Assembly (NCBI GenBank): GCA_010645155.1
Contig: CM021315.1
Location: 12,645,465 to 12,709,464, forward strand
Reading direction: 5' to 3'
Origin: Tigriopus japonicus
Taxonomy: Eukaryota > Arthropoda > Copepoda > Harpacticoida > Harpacticidae
DNA length: 64,000 nt
Below, piece by piece: positions 35,554 to 44,559 of this stretch. Every line of letters starts with the position of its first letter. Positions within the stretch are counted from its first letter, which is position 1. The position numbers were made by a program, and so were the translations under genes. Below the pieces are notes generated by a model, which saw only the letters and a program-made list of their open reading frames with translations, searched no databases and had not been told where the DNA came from.

Positions 35554-36774
35554 TCAAAATCCCAGAAATGAAAGTTGCTGGCACAACCACAATAAATCTT
35601 TAATAGAATCGAACAAATGTTGCTCTGTTATCGAATTATTGACCTTTTCTTGAGCCATACAAAGGACTTTGGTAGCTTGGGCGAAAGCTTTTCTTAGAGT
35701 GCTCTGTCCCGGAAATGTGTCCAAAGTCAAATCTAATTGAAATAACAACAGATAAGCAACCAGACCATGAAAAGACCGAGCAATCTTTAAGGATATTATG
35801 GAATGACATTTGACGGTGATGGCACTTAAAATATTTGGATCAGGGCGGCGATCCATAATTGAGAAAAACTCTTCGATGCTCAAAGAACGGTAACCAGCAT
35901 TTGAGTAATTCAAAGGGCAATGATTTCCTAGAAGTTGTTCAACTTGTTCATTCCCACTCTTAGTACCCAGATAAGTTGCCAGAATATATGTCAAGTACAA
36001 ACGGCTATTCTTAGCCAATATGTAACCCTGAATGTCGTTGGGGAACAACTTGAAAACATCACGCCGTTTGGCAAAATCACAAAAAGTTTGTTTGCATAAC
36101 AGTAGGAAACCCTTGAAAGATTGGCGTAAAGCTTCTCCGGTAGGTTCGCCATGGTGGAGAGATGTAATTCCTTGGATAAATTCAACATCTAAATTCATAT
36201 CGCACCACAAGTTGTTAAAATCAGCGATGAGTGATTGAGCAAAAGCATCCAAATTTGCAGCAGTTCCATTTGGGTCGATGTCGAGGCTTCGATCTCGAGA
36301 TCGATAGCTTTGGTTGAGTGATCGTTGGATAAGTTGATGATAGGAGCACCCTAGAGCTTCAGAAATGCCAGAGGATGCCTGAGAGCTCGATCCTGAAGCG
36401 GACCGACCTTCAGATCCACTTGGATCGACTTGCGAGCTGATTCCAGAGAAACTGAGGGATCGAATTAAAGTCGACGAGTAGAAGCGTTGGCGTCTCTGGG
36501 TTTCGTCAAGGACAAGTTCGGGTCTCATACCTGCTTGTAAGCAACGATCATAGCGGCATTTCCGACAGGATCGTCGATTCCGGACGGTGATTTCGCATTC
36601 CCCATTAAAAACGCAAGTAAATTTAGGGTGACGGGTTTTCTGGTGTGCTCTTCGGAAGAACGCTCGACAGCTGTAGCAACTAAGACCGTCGTAGTGAAGG
36701 AAATGGGGCTCGGAACTCTGACAGATGGGACAGACTGAAGACGGTTTGGAAGATCCGGTTTGGTCTTCAGCCAT
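35554..36774 (-). CDS. Nuclear hormone receptor, intronless
   Basis: A single 406-codon frame. Residues 15-80 form a C4 zinc-finger DNA-binding domain. The first finger is C15, C18, C33 and C36, and the second is C54, C60, C70 and C73, with the CRYDRCLQAGM end. The P-box region CYSCRAFFRR resembles divergent NR1-type receptors. The first finger has 14 residues between its cysteine pairs where the family normally has 13. A Ser-rich hinge (about 100-165) precedes a divergent ligand-binding domain (about 180-406), in which VFKLFPNDIQGYILAKNSRL occupies the helix 3-5 signature position. It should be a nuclear, ligand-dependent or orphan transcription factor. I cannot assign a named subfamily. The absence of introns suggests a lineage-specific or retrotransposed copy. 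The ATG was chosen because it is the first in frame and sits just before the DNA-binding domain. Confidence 0.9.
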   Translation of the reverse strand: MAEDQTGSSKPSSVCPICQSSEPHFLHYDGLSCYSCRAFFRRAHQKTRHPKFTCVFNGECEITVRNRRSCRKCRYDRCLQAGMRPELVLDETQRRQRFYSSTLIRSLSFSGISSQVDPSGSEGRSASGSSSQASSGISEALGCSYHQLIQRSLNQSYRSRDRSLDIDPNGTAANLDAFAQSLIADFNNLWCDMNLDVEFIQGITSLHHGEPTGEALRQSFKGFLLLCKQTFCDFAKRRDVFKLFPNDIQGYILAKNSRLYLTYILATYLGTKSGNEQVEQLLGNHCPLNYSNAGYRSLSIEEFFSIMDRRPDPNILSAITVKCHSIISLKIARSFHGLVAYLLLFQLDLTLDTFPGQSTLRKAFAQATKVLCMAQEKVNNSITEQHLFDSIKDLLWLCQQLSFLGF

Positions 36775-38441
36775 GTTTGGGAGCCAATTTTGTGCGGGAT
36801 GGCGGATGGACGTTGTTGAACTTAGGTTGGCTATGATGAAGGTGCGAAAGTTGCGTTTGTAGGAGGGACATGCTCAAAATCGGACCTCGAAGTGTTCATG
36901 AGGTAAGTTCACCTCCCAAGAAGTGTCGATCGACATGAATTCCTAAGAGACTGACACTCTCCGAAAGGTTGAGGTGGTCTTTTTATTGCTGAGGATTTGG
37001 TTTCCGCCGCTGATAGACGCAATGAGCAGGAATTCCACTCTCGCCTACCGATGACATCCTTGGATTCCAACGAAGAGCCATCCGATGTTCTGTCAAAAGT
37101 TCCATAAGTGTGAAATTCATCGAGCACATCAGCATCGAATACCGCGCTCGAGAAAGGAGCGGGAGGAATAAAATTATTGACCAACGTGAAACAATGGCCT
37201 GACCACAAAAGGCATTCTATTGTGATTTTGCCAAACGCAAACGTTTTGTTTTAACTAGTCAAACTCAATTATGATTTCGTGTGACGATTTTGGATGGTTG
37301 CTAATAAAGTTGCCTCACCATGAGCTAATCTTTCCCAATTCCTACTTTGCTTCTTCAGGAAACTTTCGTTTCTTTTCGAATTAGATCATCATCTCTGCGT
37401 AATAGTTATCCTCAGTTACAAATAGGCAGTAAAAAGCAACAAATACTTAACTGGTGCTTAGCAATCCTAAAGTCGGAGATTTTCTTTTATCTGTGCTTGT
37501 ACTGTACACTGATGTCTCCATTTTGCTTTCTTGTGGATTCGTTCAAAAGGGAGACAGCATCCATTAAGATGATAAAAAAGCTGAGTTTCAAAATGAATGT
37601 ATCTTGTGCCAAGGTCCACCCACGTTCAATTAATCAAATATGTTAGTCCGAAAATTGAAAGCTACTCATTCATAAGATGTGGCTAAAACCAAGCCAAAGG
37701 TCGAAAGAAAGATACGACAAATCCGGTACAGGTTTGCACAGGGCAGTGTCTCACTTTTCTAGATATTTTTTTTTTCAAAAATACGTTTAAAAGAATACGC
37801 ACCAAAAAGTGTTTTAAGAGTACAGTAGAAATAACTCGAAGCAAGAATATAGAGAGGCCAATTAACCTTTTTATACAAACCTTAAATAGGAATAGTGCTT
37901 TTTCATAAAAAGTACACGGTTGAAACGATTGCAATTCATTTTAGCCCCATTTAAGTCGCACATGGGAATGGGAAAGTTGCTATTTTTGATGACGCCTTGT
38001 TCGAAAGTGTTGGTCGGTATTGTTGAATAGTTCACTTTGAGAGAACAGGGAGACCCGAAACTAGGGATGGGCAAAAAGTGCAAACAAAATTTTGGAATCA
38101 AACTCATTTTTTGCCTTTTGGTACTTCCCGCCTTTATTTGGGCTTCTGTTTTGCGATTTTGGTCAATCCTCTACAAATTGTTGAGAATGTGATTTCTAGA
38201 CTACTGGAAGGTGGACGACCGCTTGGTTGGTTGGCAAAACAGAACAAAAACCCGGTTCGGGATCAATTTCCAGGAGACCGTTCATTGTACTGTTTTACCA
38301 ATTAAGGGATCGGTCGTGCGCATCCAGCAGTCAACGTAGATATTTATGGAATCCCAGAGGTTGCTGACCCCTGGTCTAGCTTAATTAAAAACGGGGTTCT
38401 TACAACGTGCGATAATAATTCTAACCTTTGTTTCGGCTTAT
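36775..38441. other. Intergenic DNA with isolated hAT-like ends
   Basis: No supported gene. A TAGGGATGGGCAAAAAGTGC sequence at about 38062 and a GGTTGCTGACCCCTG sequence near 38360 look like single ends of hAT-type transposons, but I found no partner ends or duplications. An open stretch at 36980-37190 (minus) has no recognisable domain. Confidence 0.35.
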
Positions 38442-38447
38442 TTTATT
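38442..38447 (-). terminator. Poly(A) signal of the coiled-coil gene
   Basis: A minus-strand AATAAA about 70 nt after the stop codon at 38516. Another AATAAA overlaps the stop codon itself. Confidence 0.55.
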
Positions 38448-38515
38448 TCTCAGAAGTATCAAAACGTATGAAAATATATGGAAATTTATTTTGAATTTCC
38501 AAGTTACATTTTTTT

Positions 38516-40640
38516 TTATTCGTGGTCGGATATAACCAAGTCAGTTTGTTCCAGGCCTTTTCTGAATTTACTTTCAGAGAGGCTCTTGGTCGTGTCCAGA
38601 TCACTCACTCCGGTTAAATGGAGTGTGGTCGTGGTCTCATCGAAAGTTTTGGCATTGGGTAATTTAGGTAGAGTGAGATTCAAACTGTCTTGATTTCGCA
38701 TCCGATCCAGAAATGCCTTCACATTAGCATCTGCGCGGTTTTGCAATCCTTTGGGGTCAATGGCGTTTCTTTTGTTAGGAGTTTTATCTTTGTGGGGCAC
38801 ATCCTCCAATGTTGTATCGGAGGCCAAATCAGCTCGCGTTTCGGATAAGTCCAAGACAACGGGCATGAAGTCTCTTGATGAAGTCGGGGGTTTGTTTTCG
38901 ATCATCTCTTTGGCTTCCTGGATGATCTTTTGTGATGGTTCCAATTCTTGGTTGGACAGAGGATGAGATTCCGAGTGAATGGCCGAGTCCGCTTGATCAT
39001 CGTCGTCTTTGGATTCCTTCCCAGAGTTCTCAAGTTCGGACAACATGAGGTCGACTGTCTCGTTGTTTGATCCCGTGGGTTTGGAAGATCTGGATGCGAT
39101 TGGCCTTAAAGCCTCTTGAAGATCCGAATGAAGCGAGCTCTTCATGTCTCTGAAAGTCGGAATGAATTGGATTACAAATTAAACCTTTCGTGTTCTAAAC
39201 CAGGATAATCTTGGATCATTTGTTCTGGCAATTTGATCTCTGGACACTCACTTGACTACAATCCTGAGTCTTTTTATTTCCTGTTCGGCGCTTGATAGCT
39301 TCGTGGTCAAGTTAATTGTTTTTTTCGTCTCCTCAGTGAGTTTTTTGAGCAGTTCTTGGTTGGCTGACTTGGCCACCTTAAGGGAGTCTTCCAAGCCAAC
39401 TTTTTGGGTGAGCAAGGCCAGCATGTCATTATTGTTGGCAGTTAATCGAGTGATCATGGCCTTGAGCTCTTGGATCTGTTCGTTTTTGGCTCGAAGTTCC
39501 AAATTTCGTTCGTTGTCTTGGCTTTTTAAGCTGCAAAATGTTGAGGAAATTATTTTCCTTCGACATCCACCCAAGACCAAGCATTCATGAGATGAAACTC
39601 CACGTGACCAACAAAAACACGTACATAACATGGGATGATCTTGTTGTTCCAGCTTTTTACCTTACCCAAGTGGAACCGTTTATAAAACACCAACATCAGA
39701 GGGAGAACATGAACCACCATAGTGATTACCGAGATCCCCACGAACAAAATAAGGATTAACTTACTTAATGCAATTCCACGTGTAGTACCACCAGCAAATT
39801 CATCCGCCCGGATCAAAAATTTTACTTTTAATTCTAATTTAAGAGCAACTCGGTCGGTCCTTTCGAATCGATGATGCTTCTTTGCGCCTTTGGTTCTTTA
39901 TTTCTTATTGTTTTTGAAGGCCTGTGACTGATAATCTGCCGACAAACAAATAGATTAAGTGTGCAGAAAGCTTCCTACCTTTGTTTGGCTCTCGAGGAAT
40001 TAGCCGTATTGTTCGTTTTCGACCTTTCAGATGATGCATCTAATTTGTCTTGTCTCAAATTCAGGGCCACATATTCCAGATCATCCAAAATTTTGCAGGC
40101 CTTTTCAGGATCTCGGTCGGAATTTAAGGCAGCTCGCATCTCATTCAAGAAAACACGCAAAGTGCGGTTTTGGAATCGGCCATGGACAGCATCCACTTCG
40201 TCATCGTGTTTCGGATTGGATTCTTGGCTACGTTTTTTAGTTTTGGAAGTCTTGCTCTTAACGACATGATGTTTGGAATTCTTCTCAGGTTCAACAGAAC
40301 TGGCTTTGGAGGTTTCTCGCGATTCAATATTCGAATCGGCGAGCAAATCACGCCATTGATTCCGATGAGCAGGTCCATTCGTCCCATGAGAAACGGCTTT
40401 GCTCGTTTTTACAGGTTTGTGATGTGTCGTCACAATTCTTCTAGTTTTGATAGGCACGTGACTTTTAGGTCGATGTGTCTTTATGGCCACCTCAACCAAG
40501 GTGTTGCCATTGTTGAATATTTCCTTTCGAAACGTGGGCAGCTCTTCATTCATGGTTCGGACATTTTCCGCTTGAACCCCGCACTTGTCCAATTTGGCAT
40601 CCAGATCCTTCACAGCGTGTTTCCATAACGGACCCGGCAT
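38516..40640 (-). CDS. Unrecognised coiled-coil protein, three exons, 524 residues
   Basis: Exons 39979-40640 (662 nt), 39252-39530 (279 nt) and 38516-39149 (634 nt) join in phase across GTAGGA and GTGAGT donors and CAG acceptors, 1575 nt with the stop. Residues 1-40 (MPGPLWKHAVKDLDAKLDKC) form an amphipathic helix. A basic Ser/Lys/His-rich linker and a helical segment with RVFLNEMRAAL and KILDDLEYVALNLRQDKL follow. The second exon is a clear coiled coil (ELRAKNEQIQELKAMITRLT onward). The C-terminal third is acidic, Ser-rich and probably disordered, with DRMRNQDSLNLTLPKLP. The layout suggests a scaffold or centrosome/cytoskeleton adaptor, but I recognise no family. The ATG directly abuts a TTTTCAG 3' splice site. 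It lies 119 bp after the PGAP2-like stop on the same strand, which suggests a trans-spliced downstream cistron. Confidence 0.82.
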
Positions 40641-40759
40641 CTGAAAAGGTCACCTGGATATGATACCAATTAGGTCATGAGTAGTGCATTCATTGAAATT
40701 TATTAGTCACAGGGATAAAATGTCTAACATCAACTAAATCATGCGGAGATTCACGGTGC
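40641..40759 (-). promoter_or_regulatory. Operon-like intercistronic region with poly(A) signal and 3' splice site
   Basis: Between the PGAP2-like stop and the next ATG, the minus strand has AATAAA (40699-40704) and then, 56 nt on, a pyrimidine tract ending CCTTTTCAG flush with the ATG at 40640. I see no 5' splice site or TATA element between them. This is how trans-spliced operon spacers look. Confidence 0.55.
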
Positions 40760-41620
40760 TCAAATCGTTATGATTCGATGATGGAAATCGTAGTAGGAGG
40801 TGAAGTGATACCCCATATTCGTGAGCACAATCACGTACTCACAGATGGAGAATAACGAGTACACTCCGGGTTCACAGTAGGTATTATGACGGTAGTAGAA
40901 GTAGAGCGATAGCACAATCGTCGTCAGGTTGATGCTCATGATGCTCTTCTTCAGGAAGAGACTGGTCTTTTCCAAGGGACTTCTCGAGGCCCACCAAAGG
41001 GTGCTGACAATTAGGTAACTACACACGAGGTACAATGAGGAACTCGCGATGAAAGCAATGAAGCAAGCCTTATGTAACGTAAAATCGTCCTTGGAGGCGG
41101 CGAAACTCAACAGGAGAAGGGCCAGGTTCTCGATCACATTGAACGTAAAAGTGGCTCGGACCAAGTTCCGGAATCGACCTCGGAGACCTTGACGATAATA
41201 GAAGTAGTACATTCGGGCCAAAAGAAGGCGTGGAGCCGAATGAAGGGCGATTCCCAAACGCCAAACGTAATATTGCGGTTTGAACACACTAACAGCCGAG
41301 GAAATGGAGGGAGCAAAGTTCCACACATTGCAATGAGTAGCGGTGGTTCGTCGGAAGTTGAACAAGTACGAATAGCCGATGCAAAACACAAACGAGGCCA
41401 ATGGTAGGCTCACAGTGACCAGGGCGAATCTTGGGAAGCTGATGGAGACCAAGGGAGTTTGGAAGCGCGAAGATGAGGGATGCGGCGAGTGGTCCAAAAG
41501 TGGGATCGTCTCGCTGCGAACCCCTCCGGAATTGGATGACCCGTTCATGGTGTTTTCATCTGGAACAGATGTCGGTTTGGACTCAGTTGGAAGGCGTCGA
41601 CGAACCTGAGAGGTGGCCAT
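40760..41620 (-). CDS. PGAP2: PGAP2-like GPI-anchor remodelling protein
   Basis: A multi-pass membrane protein of the PGAP2/FRAG1/Sfk1/DRAM family. These act in the Golgi on GPI-anchored proteins, where PGAP2 is needed for fatty-acid remodelling of the anchor after lyso-GPI formation. About 65 polar N-terminal residues precede the first membrane segment (LVTVSLPLASFVFCIGYSYL). The family signature TATHCNVWNFAPSISSAV and the stretch YVWRLGIALHSAPRLL follow, then at least four more hydrophobic helices, ending near FTSYYDFHH. The first in-frame ATG is at 41620, giving 286 residues. The frame stays open upstream to about 41790 without an ATG, so an upstream coding exon is possible. Human PGAP2 is about 254 residues, so the N-terminus here is somewhat long. 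It is the upstream member of a close pair with the coiled-coil gene. Confidence 0.88.
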   Translation of the reverse strand: MATSQVRRRLPTESKPTSVPDENTMNGSSNSGGVRSETIPLLDHSPHPSSSRFQTPLVSISFPRFALVTVSLPLASFVFCIGYSYLFNFRRTTATHCNVWNFAPSISSAVSVFKPQYYVWRLGIALHSAPRLLLARMYYFYYRQGLRGRFRNLVRATFTFNVIENLALLLLSFAASKDDFTLHKACFIAFIASSSLYLVCSYLIVSTLWWASRSPLEKTSLFLKKSIMSINLTTIVLSLYFYYRHNTYCEPGVYSLFSICEYVIVLTNMGYHFTSYYDFHHRIITI

Positions 41621-41799
41621 AGCGAAACTAACACGCCGTCCTCGGCCTTCCTCCGATTCCTCTTTGGTATTTGTCTTGAAAGGCTTCACTTCATTTGATA
41701 GATTGTGCAATTTCGCTAAATTGAGAACATGAAGCCTTGCAAATGAGGGGTGGGAGGCACGTACAAAAAGTAAGTAGGTGAGTACGTACGATACTACTC

Positions 41800-44559
41800 A
41801 AAAGTTATATCAAGGAAGAAAGAAGAGAAGGGTGGTGTCAAAGAGGGACACACCAAGGTTGAAAAGTATGTTGAGGTTGTGGGGGGGAACATGGTGTCAA
41901 AATCGAAGAAGTTCATCATCACAAAAGAGGACATCCGGCTTGATGAGAACAATGGCCAGGAATCAGTTGAAGGCTCAAGAACTCGATTCAATCAAAGCCA
42001 CGAGTATCATCTTAAGCATCGTTTCGTTTAATCAATCGTCTTAAATAATCCTAAGCATAGTTTTGCTATTCGTTTCATGACGGGGGAAGTCGATCTACAT
42101 TCAGGAGATGGATATAAAAACAGACCTTCGACCTTTTTCCTGCTCGCCTTATTTCCAAGACCAACACAGAAAGTGACATAACGTAGGGAAAAAAGGGGTT
42201 TCTAATCTTTTCGCGATGTTCGTACGTTAAAGAAAGCTATTTGAAAGTACATAGGCGTTGGATTTAAAGTAAATCATAACGAAATATACCAATGAAATCT
42301 TCGAAAGTTAACCACTTTTCGCCAAGTTTTGCTATTTTGCTGGCCTCTAGGATTTCTTAATGCCAAAAGTCGAGCGATAAATTCGAACAAGTGTTTAAAA
42401 AAATTCCAACAAAACATTTACATGTTAGTTTCATGGATTTTCCCCGGCATTTCGGAACGTTACCTCGGTCAGGTATTTCTAACCCATTATATAGTTGCGA
42501 GGCCTATTTTTACATTATTTAGCTCATTAATTACGTGTTTTTACCGTTGGAGACAACAGTTTCAAAGTCCATAGATTAGTGAAACGAGTTTTTACAATGG
42601 GTTGCAAAAGTGACTACACATTTTCTTTCAATATGATATATGACATGACTACTTTTGGCATAACAAATATGGTACTTAAACTTAAAACATTTCAAAACCA
42701 ACTTGGTTTCGTTTGTTACCGGGATCTAAAAATATAGCAATCGTTATGCTATTGTTCTGCACAATGTGATTTTACACGTTAACGGTCTTCCTTTATTTAA
42801 TGTAGATTTCGTTTTGCGACACTAAATTGTTTTATGAACATAACATATTCATAAAAACGTGATTATTCCGCAATTAATAAAACACCAAGTTACGTTCAAG
42901 TGGTGAAATAGAAATCCATTCATTAAGAGAAACATCAGGATTAATTTGTGAAAATACAAATCTAATTGACCATTCATGATACACAACTTAACTGTTTTTC
43001 GATGATTTGAGGGAAAATTTTCAACTTCCACTTCCTTTTATATCCTCATCGTCGTTTTCACAACAAAATGTTTCGGTATTTGAAGTCTTTTGTCCTCGAA
43101 CTTCTTACGATTGATGCAAGCAAAAAGTTTGCAACAACCCCAAAGGGCTTAGAGTGGAAGTTTGAGGTTCCAATCATGAAAAAGGCCCATACTTCCATTC
43201 TTAAATGACCTTTTTCCAATTTAAATGGATCAGGTTACGTTCCCAACAAACACCTTTTGAAAGTATGACCTCTTTGAAGACTCACTGACAAATTGAACAA
43301 TAAAAATTGTCCATTAATTTACGTAAAACACTATTTCAATCTCAAAATGAGTTGATGAAACCGTTCAACTCTAGATTTAAAACTAAAATTTCTCAATTGA
43401 GTTAGTCTGACGTTCAGCTTTCTGATTCAGGATGTCATATCCCACCTACCGCTGACTGGCCACACCTCATGCTCGAGATTCAAGGCCCACCCTGAGACCT
43501 TGATTACGGATGGAGGTGTGGCTCATGTCCAACCGCTTCCAAAAGAGGAATGAGGAGAGAATGTGGACGAACCACAATCACTCTGATCTGATTGCCAATA
43601 TTTCAATGGGGCTTGTTAGTGCCACCAAAAAGAATGAACATAAAAACGTAGAGCTCTGGGCACAGCATTGCAAATGTGGGAGTCCAGATCACCCTACAGA
43701 GCCTTGTAATCAGTGAATGAAATCATGAATGATTAAGTGTGACTTAATAGAAACACTGGATTTTTGTTCGCCATTACCTTATTATTTTATCACTCTGCGA
43801 TTTCGAACATGACATTGACAAAAGAAAAATAGGGTTGTGCGGCATCATTGAGTCATGTTCTTTACTTGTATTTTTCACTATAGATATTAAAGTGATGAAT
43901 ATCCATTCTTCATGGTGTAATATAAAAAGCATCTATGACTAGAAGCGCAAAAGCGTTATAAAAGTAGAAAAGCGCAACACATCGTGACACTGATGTTTTG
44001 AAAAAATAACGTTGCCAGAGGGTGACGAATGGATAAAAAGAGGGCTGTCAGTTTGAGGTAGAATCGGGTAAAGAAGCTCATGGCCGCGAAAGAAGCATCA
44101 ACTTGATGGCAATTTTAACCTCGCTTGGTCAGATTTTTGATCTTTATACGTTAACTCAAAGTAAATGCGGCATCTGCTTTTTTGTGGACTCAAAGACTTT
44201 TTGAATTGTGCTATATCTTAAGAGAAGATTGAAAGATCAATGGCAAACCTGATGCCTAATAAATCTGCTAGAATCCACTTGCCAGCATCCAAACGCGGCT
44301 GAAATTAGTAGCTTGACCCCAAATTCCTTTTCAAGCTACAAATGTTTCCGGTAGAGCTCTCTTGCCGTCCATTTCCAAACCTCTTTGAGTCACCCTGCTT
44401 TCGTTCCCTGCCTACCCCCAACAAACCTCGCGTGAGTTTGTTATTGTTTCACTCTGGGCCGTTGAAGTCTTGAACGTTGTCGATTGACACGAAGGCAGAT
44501 CTGGGTTACGCCCCACTCTGATTCTCGATAGGCCCTAAACCTAACTTCATCCGCTATCC
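41800..44559. other. Divergent intergenic region between PGAP2-like and Vps18
   Basis: About 2.8 kb of AT-rich DNA containing the presumed promoters of both flanking genes. The small open frame at 43510-43716 (plus) has one Cys cluster but no other support. No transposon ends were found. Confidence 0.4.

Noticed and set aside
36909..37208. Possible upstream exon of the nuclear receptor (FDADVLDEFHTYGTFD)
   Set aside because: No convincing acceptor before it, and the receptor frame already has a complete N-terminus after its own ATG.
38062..38375. TAGGGATGGGCAAAAAGTGC and GGTTGCTGACCCCTG as ends of one element
   Set aside because: The two ends are not inverted copies of each other and no duplication flanks them; they may be ends of two truncated elements.
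41621..41710. Upstream extension of the PGAP2-like frame
   Set aside because: It opens with TTG rather than ATG; the first ATG in frame is at 41620. An upstream spliced exon remains possible.
43510..43716. 68-codon plus-strand frame with HCKCGSPDHPTEPC
   Set aside because: The Cys pattern matches no zinc-binding motif that I know, and there is no supporting exon structure.
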